From the NCBI RefSeq assembly GCF_013368755.1, contig NC_049562.1:2728001-2792000 (forward strand): a stretch of DNA of 64,000 nucleotides, written 5' to 3'. The translations under genes and the position numbers were made by a program. Position 1 is the first letter of the stretch. Each line of letters opens with the position of its first letter. Below, in pieces: positions 1 to 11,134 of this stretch. Below the pieces are notes generated by a model. The model saw only the letters and a program-made list of their open reading frames with translations, ran no database searches and was not told where the DNA came from. The DNA comes from Talaromyces rugulosus. Taxonomy: Eukaryota > Ascomycota > Eurotiomycetes > Eurotiales > Trichocomaceae.

Positions 1-819
1 ATCATCCCAACTCCCACTCCGGCGCGTGTATGACTCACTCCAATCCGGTCCACGATGGCGAAGGCTGTTATGGGACGTCATCAGCTTTAATCTTGAGCAT
101 CAGGAAATTTTATTTCTTACGCTTTCGCCATGCGCAAAGCCGTAGGCTTGAATTTCTGCACATCTGGATGACTATTTGCACATTGTTAGCCATCAATTGC
201 CACTTTCTCTCCCTTTTTTTTTTTTCCTGGAACGTTTCGCGGGGGTGTGGATCAACGGCCAAGAGAAGGAAATTATACGTACTGATGGCAAGCGAATATT
301 CCACACATCTTGTCGGAGCCCTGGGCAGCTTCGGATTCTCACAATTGGGAGCGCAGGAGCAAGCAGTTGCGAAGACAAGAGAAAACGAAACAAGTAGATG
401 CCAGCAAAGCCTTCGGGGATTTTGTAGAATTGGAGGGGTGGACACTGGGGCGCAAGGCGAAATCGGAGCGCCTGCAATTGGTGACTCACCCGATAAGATA
501 AGAAGCATTCCGCCCTCCCGGGCCGGACTTGGATTTTGTACAATTATTGTCTGCCATTGGCGGCGTCGTCTATTCTTAGGTTGGCCAAACGCCATCATCA
601 GTTTGCAAAATGCTATGATTATTCAGGGTACAGGGTAATAAAAGCCACGGACGGTCAGCTCCAAACCGACTGCCAAGCCCATACATGTGTGCATATAATT
701 ATTGGAAACAACAAAGAAAGAAGAAGAAAAACCGAAACCAAAACCCTTAAACTCCACTGCTGCATGAAGATTCTTCATTCGTCATGTATGCTCCAAAAGA
801 AAAGTACATGCCAGAGCGT
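1..819. other. Left-edge intergenic stretch
   Basis: No supportable gene is seen. Open frames on both strands overlap and antagonise one another, lack recognisable domains, and look like chance frames. The segment presumably holds the 3' flank of the UBC9 gene that ends at 820. Confidence 0.5.
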
Positions 820-1568
820 CTATGGCGCGGGGTTTTCTCTCACGACCTGTCGGACCCTTCTCTCATAGGCCGTGCGATCTTTTTTGAATAGATTGTATGC
901 TTCCGCCTGGGCAGGGGACTCGGGGTTGGGGTCATCCAGAAGATCTTGGACACCAAGGAGAATTTGTTTGATAGTAATCGCAGGCTTCCATGCTTCTTCC
1001 TCATTCAAGATGGATAAGCACACGGTGCCGGAAGGGTACACGTTGGGATGAAATAGCGGTGGGACGAATTTGCCTATGGGTGAGTCACGAATTAGCCTTT
1101 GTAGGTATAACATAGCCTCTCAAGAACGAGTGCGAATGATTGGAATGAGAGCATAGCGACTGCGACTTGGCTGCTTTGAACACAAGGAATTATGGCGTTG
1201 AAACGTACACTTTGGAGGCTTTGTGGGGTATTCTAAAAAAAGTCATCAAGTCAGCACCATACTCATAAATGCCAATAAAAAAAAAAATATAAAGCATGCC
1301 ATCAGTTGGGCACACTTGCCTTCAGGGAAGATCAAATCAAGTTTAAACAACCCGCCATCCCAGAGAGTGCCTGCCTTCCCAGGAATACCGCATTCCCATT
1401 TCTTCATGTCTAGAACACCCTGAGGATTGCGATTTGGTTTTGCGTAGAAGCCGAAAGGGTGGTCTTTGCGCCATTGCTTCCTGCGACATCGGGAGTCAGT
1501 ACATAATCAACATCACCAGTAGGTATTTCTCACCTCTCCTCCGTCAATCTATTCAGACAGAGACTCAT
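820..1568 (-). CDS. ubc9: SUMO-conjugating enzyme UBC9
   Basis: E2 enzyme that takes SUMO from the E1 and transfers it to lysines of target proteins, mainly in the nucleus. Four exons join in phase: 1568-1534, 1480-1320, 1232-1209 and 1073-820, giving 157 residues, the normal length of the family. The start MSLC resembles other UBC9 proteins. The UBC fold shows [11 protein letters not shown] near residues 18-28, the HPN motif at about 82-84 and the catalytic cysteine at about residue 92 in SGTVCLSIL. The C-terminus [10 protein letters not shown] is also typical. Two gene-structure oddities: the intron after exon 2 starts with GCAAGT, a GC-AG intron, and exon 3 is only 24 bases and codes for EYPTKPPK. 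Identity is firm; the exon model is self-consistent but untested. Confidence 0.95.
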
Positions 1569-2406
1569 ATTGAGACGATGAAGCCTTCAAGCCTGTAAGC
1601 TTTGGATGCAGGTAGGACGCTATGAGATGCCAAGATGGAAGAGGCTGAGATGGCTAAGATCTTTGAGAGGTGTAAATGACTAAGATGCCGATATGAGAGA
1701 TATTCTGAGGTGAGACAGGTGTTGAGATGAGAAAGATGCCGAGATAGAAGGTGTTGGAGACGAAACGAAATGCGGGGTAGATGTGATCGCTAGAGGACAA
1801 GCTTCAAACGAGCAACTGAAGTGAGATGTCGAGACCAAACGTGTTATATAGAGCGTATACACGACTAGCAGAGAACTGAGGCGTCGTGTATCCAGAAGTG
1901 GGAGGTAGAGAAGACAAACGATCAGCTGAAAAGCGAGGCGTTGAGAGGTGAAAAGTGACGATGAGTAGAGTGAAATGCGAGAAGCGGAGAAGTGGTGCTG
2001 AAACTGCAGCTCTAGATTCTATGAAGGGGGTCGGTGTGTCTGTGAGTATGAAGAATGAGAAGAAGAGAATCGCATAATCCAACGAGTGGTGCTTGACACT
2101 TCGCAAATGGTGCCTGTTGTGCCCCACAGCGGCGTAGAAATCGGATATAGCCAAACATGTCACGTGCCTCTCTAAGGCTCGTGGCTCGTGGTGGTTGGAC
2201 AACGATAACCAAGCAAGTAATGAAATTAAAAAAATGGGGTTACTTGTTGGGACCAGATAAAGCTGAATGTCTTTAGCAAGGCTACTAATACAATATGTAC
2301 TTATATTCGAAACCTAGTTTCACGACTATCCACAATATATCTGCAACAAGACCTAGCTATACCAAACGCCATCGCAGCAATCGTGGCGATATCGAACTAA
2401 TATTGC
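1569..2406. repeat. GAGATG-rich low-complexity intergenic region
   Basis: Between the UBC9 start and the end of SPF45. From about 1620 to 2010 the plus strand is purine-rich with many imperfect copies of GAGATG, GATGCCGA and AGAGGTG words. No period is regular enough for a clean tandem array. Antisense open frames here (1680-2212) are probably by-products of this composition. Confidence 0.35.
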
Positions 2407-4274
2407 CTACTGGTAGACACCATTTTCAAATTTCTCGGTATCGTAAAATCTGGCGGTGATCATGTTTCCGTTAAACACCCGGCCTTCAAGTGCATTGACA
2501 GCCTACAAAGCGATTAGATCGTGTTCAAGTACGATAGACAGGGACAACTCACACGTAAGGCTGAGAGCTGGGCGGTAAACTTGACGAAAACAGGAATGGG
2601 ACCATTGCTCTCACGATGGATGAATACTCGCTCAACACGGCCGTACTGTACTGGAGTTAATGACGGCTTCTCAAACCGAAGGGGGTAACATTAACGTACC
2701 TTTTCATTGCATTCTTCGCCGATTTCTTGCATGAGGCCACCTCCTTCGCTGTTCTCAAGCTCGGCATCCAGATCCAGCCCATCTACCATTCCATGCAACA
2801 CAATTACTTCAGTCATGTCGCCGAATTTCCCTCCTTCTTCTGTTTTCTTCTTGCTAGCAATAATCTTACCACGGCCTGGCGGCATAGCAAACCCTCCACC
2901 TTCAGAATCCGGTTTCTTTTTCTGCTTTTGAACTTTGACCTGGAGAGGGTTGACAATTCCGGAACCAGTGGCACCCAAGCCCGACCCTTTGGTCCAGCCA
3001 TATTTGGCCATGAGCCGCTCTGCAAACCCTTGTTGTCCTGGACGAAGAGACCGAGGGGCATCTCCTTCCTCTTTTTGGACAGGCTCTTCTTCTGCGAACG
3101 TAGCTTCAAGCTCCTCCTCAGTTGCTGGGATATCCTCTGGCGGTGGAGGCAATACGTATCGGACAGGGGCACGTGAAATAGTTGCGGAAGCAGGCTGAAA
3201 GACGGACATGGACGGAGTGCCAGTGGTCGGGGGTTCTGGAGGGGGTGGAGGAGGGGGATCGGAAGGAGCTGGAGGTTGTTGGTTTATTTGAAGCCTTCGA
3301 GCATATGCATCTTCCCCAGTGGCATCATCGGTTATGGCCGCCGGAGGGGGCGCTGGTTGATAGTCCGTATCTGCCATTTCAACTTCTTTGTCTTGGGCTT
3401 CTCTATCGCTATCAAGTCCTCCTTGCGAAGTATCGTTAAGGCCCGGAGGAGGCGCAAAATTATAAGGCGGAGGAGCGAATTGTCCTGTGATGCTGTCAAG
3501 ATCTTGCGCTGCGGGAGCGCTTCGTACAACTTACGATTCTTTGGTTGATAGTAATCATCGTCACTATCATAATCACTGCTCGGCTGTCTAGCCATGCGAT
3601 GTGCATAGAGACGGTCTTTCCAATCTCTCACTTCGCGGATTTTCTCGTCGCTTTGTTTATATTCCTCATAGTTGTTCGGTCTAGAAGGGTCGTATATATC
3701 ATCCCAATTCGTCATCATCTCGGGGCCGTCTCGGTTTTTCTTCCGCTTCTTGCGGCCTCCACGTTGCCGTTTCGCGCCGCTATAGAATCCATTGATATCG
3801 TCGTCGTCATCGACGGTTGATGCCCAGTCTGCTAGTGTTGATTTTGCCTGAAGGCGCGCAGCTGCATTGTTTGCACTTGTTGCAAGTTCCGGCTTCGATG
3901 TGATGGGATTCGGTTTAGTAAATGGAGGCTTGGCCTTTGGCTTCTGGTTCGGTAACTGCGGTCTTTTGATAGGTTGAAAGCGCAAAGATGCTGTTGTTTC
4001 GAAAAACAGGAGGACCCAGAAACACACGTGAGCAATCAAAATCGGAAATAACGCATCCACCGCAAAGGATGAACTAGGAGGGTCTTGCGCTACCAGCACT
4101 TATCTGTTGTTGCTTGTCCGTGGCGGCATCGTCTAGTTGGGCTTCTCCTTCAGAGCTCTGCTTGAAGACGACAGGCGCTCTAGAAATCGTCCCAGAACCC
4201 TCCGAGGCCGGGTCTAGGAGGTTTGCGTACAGCGAGAGGCCCCCGCCCTTGGCAGGTGGGGATTGTGAGGCCAT
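2407..4274 (-). CDS. Splicing factor 45 / RBM17-like G-patch and RRM protein
   Basis: Relative of SPF45/RBM17, a spliceosome-associated factor for 3' splice site choice in the nucleus. Proposed exons: 4274-4094, 3990-3535, 3508-2700, 2645-2553 and 2502-2407, about 544 residues. Visible parts in order: a short N-terminal motif (GGGLSLYANLLDP), a basic KR-rich stretch, a proline-rich segment with FAPPP repeats, a G-patch at about 368-392 (RLMAKYGWTKGSGLG), and a C-terminal RRM-type UHM domain ending RFYDTEKFENGVYQ. The odd point is a frame break near 3509-3534. The protein reads correctly only if a 26-base GT...AG segment is removed, or a 68-base intron starting at 3576, or if the assembly carries an indel. 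Family identity is strong; the middle exon border is unresolved. Confidence 0.88.
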
Positions 4275-5094
4275 GTCAGCATGACAGGAGCAGAATCCGT
4301 TTATTTGTCTGGTTGTTTCGTGCGAGAAAGCAAGAAAGTGAGCCTCCAAGACACGTGAAGACGACTCGACGATCAAAGCAAGAGCGGGTGGTAGGCCTTG
4401 GCATGTTTGCTTCTTTTGCAGGTGGATCATCTTTACATAGTTTATTTACTTCATTTTTATACACAAGCACCCAATGTATGTCCTTTTAATCATTTAATTT
4501 TTTTATTGTTCCAAAAAAAGCACGAAGTCTTCAAAATACCTCTGTACATTTCTGTACACTGTATGACATCCCCCAGATGGGGCTTATCTCCCGGCATTCC
4601 AACGCAGCTGACTGCTAGCGTGTTATAGAGCTGATAGCGCCGAGGCGGTGACGTGGTTCGCCGCGCCCTTTGTTCGACGAGGGGTGCATTGAAGCACTGG
4701 AACGTGTTGATACAACACCGAAACACATTAGTACATACATACTATTACCATATATTTATCGTATTTCCAGGCGTGGTGATTGGCCAGGCCCGTCGTCTTC
4801 GCTTAGACACGGCAAAAAAGCACCGGGTGCCGACTTCGGCGGCTGTGCGGAGATCGGCTCCCTCTCCGGCTGTCCACCAAAATCAATTATTTCTTTGCTG
4901 CTTTGCTCCTCTCTGGCGCAAGATCCAACCGTGAGTCATACTTCAGGCCAGCCAACCCTCGTGACTCTATCAAGTCCTCATATCTCTTTAGTTTATAAAT
5001 TTTGGCACGTTCCATCGTTGGAGCTACAAGCAGATTTTCCCAACAAACGGGCCAGGCTAGCAGCTGCATTCCTGTTGCCAGAGCACAAGACAAG
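4275..5094. other. Divergent promoter region SPF45 / aminotransferase
   Basis: Intergenic region between divergently transcribed genes. It contains CCAGG and T-rich tracts expected of promoters. No coding segment could be supported. Confidence 0.4.
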
Positions 5095-6524
5095 ATGCGA
5101 TCCTCTCACCAATTCGTGCGCAACAACTTGTTGCGCTCGCATACAGCAGCCAAGTCTCTATCACAGTCAAGATCCGCACCATGGCAGAGGTCGTATAGCA
5201 GCAAGGCAGCGCCGGCACTCTCTGGCATTGACCCCTCGAAGCTTACCATAACGCCAACGACCGCGCCGAAGGAATTGATCCCAAATAAAGAGCTCGTGTT
5301 TGGAAAGACTTTTACTGGTAAGCCAGCCAGCAGCACCTCTTTTCAGAGTCCGATGAAATGATGGGAAACTCACGTGCGGATTTTTCAATAGACCACATGC
5401 TTTCCATTGAATGGACTGCTTCCGAGGGCTGGTTCGCCCCTCGTATTACTCCATATCAAAACCTGAGCCTCGACCCTGCAACCTGCGTGCTACACTATGC
5501 CTTTACTTGTTTCGAAGGAATGAAGGCGTACAAGGACAAGGAGGGCAGAATTCGTCTATTCCGACCCAACAAAAACATGGAGCGTCTGAACCAGTCTGCG
5601 GCGCGTATTGCGCTCCCAACATTTGATGGCGACGCCTTTACCAAATTGATTGCCGAATTTGTCAAGAAGGATGGCAGTTTCATTCCAAAGTGGGTTTAAT
5701 CATGGATCTTATCGTTAGGTCCACATCACTAAATCCAAGTTTGTAATAAATAGTGAAAAGGGCTATTCGCTCTACCTGCGACCCACGCTGATCGGTACTC
5801 AGCCTACAATCGGCATCGCCCCCCCAGGTTCAGCGCTCCTCTACTTGATTGCCAGTCCCGTGGGCCCTTACTACCCGACGGGGTTCAAGGCTGTGTCCTT
5901 GGAAGCGACCGACTACGCAGTTCGCGCATGGCCCGGCGGTGTTGGAGACAAGAAACTCGGCGCCAACTATGCACCCTGCGTCGTTCCCCAACAAGAAGCA
6001 GCCTCTCGAGGCTACCAGCAAAACCTGTGGTTGTTCGGCGAGGAGGAGTACGTGACCGAGGTCGGAACGATGAACCTCTTCATGGCCATCAAGAACAAGG
6101 AAACCGGACAAAACGAGCTCTTGACCGCGCCCCTCGACGGAACTATTCTTAGAGGCGTTACAAGAGACTCTGTCCTCGCATTGGCGCGGGAACGACTCGT
6201 CCCCGAAGGGTGGGCAGTCGCAGAGCGCAAGGTGCGCATGACTGAGCTCGCTGAAGCATCCGCCGAGGGCCGTCTCATCGAAGTGTTTGGCGCTGGAACG
6301 GCAGCCATTGTCAGCCCCATTCGCAATATCAGCTACAAGGGCAAGGTGGTGAATTGTGGGCTCAAGGACCACGAAGAAACGGGAGAAGTCGCGCTTCGCA
6401 TGAAGAACTGGATCGAGGGCATCCAGTATGGCGAGGAGGAGCACGAATGGAGGTAAGTTTGACCCTTTTTTTTTCTTAAAGAAAACATTTTTGCTAACAA
6501 TGCTTTAGTTACCTTGTTGAATAA
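5095..6524 (+). CDS. Branched-chain amino acid aminotransferase, mitochondrial type
   Basis: PLP enzyme of fold class IV that interconverts leucine, isoleucine and valine with their 2-oxo acids. Exons 5095-5317, 5392-5689, 5754-6452 and 6509-6524 give 411 residues; the last exon codes only for the final SYLVE. The N-terminus is rich in Arg and Ser with no acidic residues ([15 protein letters not shown]), as expected of a mitochondrial presequence. Family motifs: [27 protein letters not shown] after the second splice, the PLP-lysine region [26 protein letters not shown] and [13 protein letters not shown]. All introns are 55-75 bases with GT-AG ends. Several paralogues exist in most moulds, so cytosolic versus mitochondrial assignment rests on the presequence alone. 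Confidence 0.95.
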
Positions 6525-6797
6525 ACTATTCGGGAAATTTTCGCATTCATACATTGGTGTTATGTTCGTCTTGAGATGTAAAAGTCTACTCAATTGGGTA
6601 ACCAGTCATATCATAGACAGTAATGAATCATACATACTTGGTCTTGTCAACCCAAATCTACACGTCGTTTCTTTTTTAGTCAATTTAGACCACAGCAATT
6701 GAGATGTAGTCTTGAAGGAGTGGAATATTATGTACGCGGAGTGCATAAGAAATCAAGGTATATTTCTAACCTTTGACGCAACAAATAACATGAGCAA

Positions 6798-7769
6798 TCA
6801 ATTAGTAAAAGCTTTGGTTTTCACTTTGAGCAGCTTCTCCGCATTCTGATAGGCAAACTTGGCCAAGTCGTCGCCAGCAATCAGACCACTCTTCTCAATC
6901 TCCTCGAAAAACTGCATCCCTTTCTCGTTAGTCGAAAAGGGGTAGTCGACGCTGTACAGGATACGGTCAATCGAGGTGGTTTTCAGTAGACAGTCCAGCG
7001 GAGTCAGCGAGAACATGCCACTAGTGGTGACCCAGATATTGTTGTGCCAGACGTGCTTGAATGGCACCTTCTTAGCCCATCGGTCAGTCACATTGAAGAC
7101 GCGATCAAGCTGGAAAGGGAGCATTTCGCCCATGTGGCCAATGACAATCTTCAAGTTGGGAAACCGCTCAAAGAGCCCGCTGGCATATAGCCGCAGGATA
7201 TGCAGCGCGGTCTCGCTGTGCCAGCCCCAGCCATATGCACTCAACGCAGTGGCGATGCTGTCACTGTAGTTGCCCTTGTGATACTCCAACATGGAATCCG
7301 ACGCAAACGTTGGGTGGATATAGATGGGCACGTCGAGCTCCTGTGCCTTCTCAAACACGACCCAGAAGCGCTCGGCATCGTAAAAAGTGCCGTTGAGATG
7401 GTTCTCGACCAACGCACCGACAAAGCCCAGCTTTGTGACCGATCGTTCCAGCTCCACGGCGGCCTCGTCGGGCTGGCTCATCGGTAGCATGGCAAAGCCA
7501 GCCAGGCGCGTCGGGTTTTGGGCAATGGCTGCGGCGAGGTCGTCATTGGCATCGGCGCAGAGTTCGGGCGAGAGGTCGCCGGGTCCGTGGGAGATGACTT
7601 GGATGGATACATTGCCACTGTCCATGTCTTTGATACGCCCTTCGCCGAGTCCCTGCAGCTTGGCCATGGTTTGGGCAGGGAAAGGTGCGAAGTGGTCGCG
7701 GACCTCCTTGCTGGCCGCGTGGACCCTGGTGGAGATGTAGTGCTCCTCGAGAGTGATGAGGGGATGCAT
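6798..7769 (-). CDS. Amidohydrolase_2 family decarboxylase, 2,3-dihydroxybenzoate / gamma-resorcylate type
   Basis: Uninterrupted 323-residue protein of the ACMSD-like amidohydrolase family, whose members non-oxidatively decarboxylate hydroxybenzoic acids. Metal ligands fall where the characterised gamma-resorcylate and 2,3-dihydroxybenzoate decarboxylases have them: Glu8 and His10 in TLEEH, His152 in IYIHPTF and Asp275 in YSVDYPFS, with a further His212 in IGHMGE. This matches catalytic relatives, and no key residue is missing. Substrate cannot be decided from sequence; salicylate-type, 2,3-dihydroxybenzoate or resorcylate are all possible. It stands alone at the border of the decayed island that begins near 8.4 kb. 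Role is inferred as aromatic acid catabolism or detoxification. Confidence 0.9.
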   Translation of the reverse strand: MHPLITLEEHYISTRVHAASKEVRDHFAPFPAQTMAKLQGLGEGRIKDMDSGNVSIQVISHGPGDLSPELCADANDDLAAAIAQNPTRLAGFAMLPMSQPDEAAVELERSVTKLGFVGALVENHLNGTFYDAERFWVVFEKAQELDVPIYIHPTFASDSMLEYHKGNYSDSIATALSAYGWGWHSETALHILRLYASGLFERFPNLKIVIGHMGEMLPFQLDRVFNVTDRWAKKVPFKHVWHNNIWVTTSGMFSLTPLDCLLKTTSIDRILYSVDYPFSTNEKGMQFFEEIEKSGLIAGDDLAKFAYQNAEKLLKVKTKAFTN

Positions 7770-8460
7770 GGCTGGTGATGGATAGAATCAATGACTCTGG
7801 TTTCCTTTGAATTGAATTGGCGATCTGGTTCTTATGAAAGTATGTGCTGATGTCCTATCTCCGAGAAAACCGAGCATGAATCTCGTAACGCCGAGCTTGT
7901 GGAAAAACCTCGTATATACTTTATAAAGCGGATATTATATGTAACCATAAGTTTATTTATCGTCTGCCGTCTCCAATGCGTCGCAATAAGTCTCGGTGTT
8001 TAGCAATGGACGTAAGCAAACCGCAGTGTGGTTAAATCCGAGGACCGCTTTGTCGTGTCGGATATTGACAATCAGAATATACCAACGAGAAGAGCCGTAG
8101 TAACGATGATTCAACCGCAAGAAGAAGGCGAGTCTAATCAAAATCATCACACAAATAATGGCGAGAATAAGCGTGGTGTTTGGGGGATTGAACAATGCCC
8201 CACTGTAAGCACAACCCTCCATCGTCTCCCGTCAGACTCGTATGCCGCTCCATGTTTTTTTTTTAGCTTTCGGTGTAGGCTTGAACATTTTAAACCTGTA
8301 GACAATGTCTTTTGCGTTTTCAATTAGTCGTGGGAGTTCTGAATATGTTGAGAACCTGTTGAAGACGAGATGAAGTCCTACCGTGGTATGTAGGTACGTT
8401 ATGGGAGATTTACCATCCGGGATGTTCGCACCTGCCGTCAGCAGCAAAAGACACGAAACA
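7770..8460. other. Intergenic region before the decayed island
   Basis: Promoter side of the amidohydrolase, then AT-rich sequence. Short frames on both strands have no recognisable content. Confidence 0.4.
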
Positions 8461-8482
8461 GGGTTAGGGTTTAGGTTTAGGG
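8461..8482 (+). repeat. Interstitial telomere-like tract
   Basis: A 22-base tract made of GGGTTAGGG followed by TTTAGG and TTTAGGG units. TTAGGG is the usual telomere repeat of filamentous ascomycetes, and the copies here are imperfect. It sits exactly where intact genes give way to degenerate ones. Confidence 0.6.
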
Positions 8483-8515
8483 CTTGGCAAGTATCTACAG
8501 GTGTCTTCTAATTTA

Positions 8516-9900
8516 CTAGCTAATGTTACACTGCACGGGAAAATGCATGCCTTTCGACCATCGATACCATGGGATAGTACTTTTTCTCGACGTCGAGGTT
8601 GCTAGAATCCAGCGCGTGGTAGTGCCTGTCGGGCATGAACATGGACTACCTCCGTCGATTCCAGCTGAGCTCTGGGATTCCGAATGGAGCAGTGCGTGGG
8701 TTTGGTCACTATTACAATCTTCCCGGTGCAAGGTGATATGGAAGAGAACCTGGCTCCATCCTGTAGGCTCCCCAGTCCATGTCACTCGAATTCCGCCATG
8801 CGGTATCGCAGTTTCCTGAAACATGCGATGCATCTACCGGAGCTTCTCATGCATGCATAGGCAGATCAAACAGCCGGTGAAGTGCATGACACTCGTGAGA
8901 TACAAGGTCAATGACAAGTCCATAGAGTTCCCCAGTCACATGGTCGCAAACGAAGTGGTCATGGCGAATGAAACTGGGGACGAAGTGCTGGACACTTGCA
9001 GTCATAGTAAGCACCCTGCAGATCCAGCCACTGTTCATACACATAGAGCGTTACATCCTCCACATAGTAGACCATACCGGTGGCATCGTGGTCGGTGTTC
9101 ACGAAGAGGACATTGACCTGATCCGTATGTGGGGATAGCGCGAAAGCGGCTCTCGATGTGCGATCAACCACCTGAGCAAAGGAACGGTCTGGAATGGCAA
9201 CAGGAACGCCTCCTGGAATCCAGCGAATGGTATGATGTTTCCGTAACACGGCCCAGAGCAGTCGTGGTAAGAGGGTGGGCACAAAGCGAAGATAATGACA
9301 GATCAAGGATAATTCCTGCCACCCGGTCAGTACACTGGTGATGTCCTTCGCGGAGTGAGTCGGGCCCAACAAACCATATCAACGGGGTTCTCTTCAGGCC
9401 TATAAAACAAGAACCCCTTCAGAGCTGCTGCGCGGTTCGATGCAATACCACCCAGTCTACTGGAGACACGTCTATCAATGCGGGAGAATATTGCAGCAGG
9501 CCCAGACGCTTTAGTATAAGCTCCAGCCGCTCCGAAATGGCCGTCTCCCAGATCGATGCCAGTCGTCACACTTCCACCACGGCATCCAATATACGCTGTC
9601 AATCTCAGTTGATCTTGTCGTCGACAAAGTTATACCCGTGAACAAAGATCTTCCTTACGGCATGTGGAATGCGGGGACGTACACCTTAGAAGAAAAGACG
9701 CCCAGAGAAGGAGATTACCTCAGACCACCTTGACCTGATCATCTAGAAGGTGCAAGTCTAACATCACCTGTAACCACGAACGAAACTCCAACAATTCGAT
9801 GCTCTTGCCACACAATCTGGATTGGGCGCGGGTCCGATGATGATGGACACTCCATCCATGAGAGGCTCTAGAGAGTTTTCCGAACCATTCTGAGGGTAAT
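8516..9900. pseudogene. Unassigned degenerate coding remnants
   Basis: A GC-richer segment than the later deserts, holding medium-length frames that look protein-like but are not linked into a gene. The best are a minus-strand frame at 8959-9372 (for example VNVLFVNTDHDATGMVYYVE), its continuation at 9327-9602 in another frame, and a plus-strand piece at about 9600-9730 (DLPYGMWNAGTYTLEEK). I do not recognise a family. The lack of a single open frame and the neighbouring broken genes suggest decay, but chance frames cannot be excluded. The strand is uncertain. Confidence 0.3.
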
Positions 9901-10159
9901 GGTTGCCATCATTCAGCGGTGGGCGTGCACAATGCCTCGGCCGATAGCCTTCTAGCTCATGGTATTCTACTTTGACTTATACATTATAGACCATCTCCGG
10001 GTCTTATAACGGTTTTATGTTCCACTTTGTCTATGGTCTAATAAAGAGGGTTGCTAACTGTGAGACAAAATAACCGCCTCGGACAGACTTCAAATGAGAA
10101 GCACCATGATGACCTCCCTTGATAACCGTAATCTCTTCCTTTGATACAGGAATATACCT

Positions 10160-11134
10160 ATGTAGCTTCTATTTGCACGACCAGCAATCAAGTGATGAGG
10201 TTTGATTCGTGCAAGACTTCTGGTAAACGGCCTTCTGAGGATACGGACACAGTACCTCGTCTCTTGACGAGTTGTTCGCTGAGCGAACCGTGACTGGACT
10301 TGCACCAGGAGCTGTTCCGTTCTCTACCCATAACTGTAACTGGTTGAAGAGGTGGTAAGGTTGACCTCCCGAGCCCCCGAAGCAGTGTTCGAGCCCCGGG
10401 ACACGATAATAGCGATAAAATCCGTGACATTGTCAAAAATACTTGACACCTCGTGGTAGTGGCCGAGTGTACCTCCGGGCGGGATAGATGCATCAGCCTT
10501 TTTTTTTAAGAACTAGTTAACCAAAAATTCCATGAAAGTGGCTGGGTGACGACCTACAAGCCCGTGGAAAGTCATCAATTTCCCCCCTCTCTCTTGGAAT
10601 CCAGAAATCCGAGGCTCAGTAGCCGCCACTGGTGCGACGGCCTTTTTCAAGGTCAGATACATTTGGTCAAAATTGTGCATGTGTCAAGATCGGGAGATCT
10701 GCCGAAGGATCTTTCAAGATCCAATATCGCCACCATTCTTCTAAGGTAGCTCGTGCGTCCGGGACACATATTCCATTCTGGGTACAATTTGATCCTGCAA
10801 GTGCCGACAAATCCGTTCCAATCTCCACCCCGTACCACATGAAGTCTCCATTAGAATACTTTGGCCCTGTCCAGAGCGCCTGTGCAATATTGACAGCGGC
10901 GGTAGTTATTGATATCTCTTCTCCATTTTCTGCGCAAATGAAGCGTTTTCCAATATGATCGTCAGGTTTGAATGTCTGGCTGCACTTCTCAGGGTCTGAA
11001 ATAAGCCCATCTCCTACCTCGTCAAGCAAATCACATTCTGTAATTGCAAGAGACGTGAGTTCCGTCAGTTCACACACTTGAGGATATTGTTCTGTAAGCT
11101 GCATGTAAAAAGCCGGCCAAACAGAGTAAGACAT
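10160..11134 (-). pseudogene. Tannase / feruloyl esterase family, truncated and frameshifted
   Basis: Remnant of a secreted PF07519 esterase, a family that releases gallic or ferulic acid from plant polymers. The minus strand carries, in order, a lid-type segment (LAITECDLLDEVGDGLISDP, then ALWTGPKYSNGDFMWYG) in the frame 11134-10667, then ISGFQERGGKLMTFHGLVG in a shifted frame, then IPPGGTLGHYHEV, and the family's end region with WVENGTAP and DEVLCPYPQKAVY. At least one frameshift and a stop near 10509 break it. The N-terminal half with the nucleophile serine is absent, and the segment that should carry the catalytic histidine is not recognisable. A functional product is not expected. Confidence 0.75.

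Noticed and set aside
110..638. Long overlapping frames on both strands at the left edge
   Set aside because: They conflict with each other, have no domain, and are explained by chance in GC-moderate DNA.
10330..10400. GTTCGAGCCCC resembles a tRNA B-box
   Set aside because: No cloverleaf could be built around it, and the minus strand here reads as the tannase remnant.
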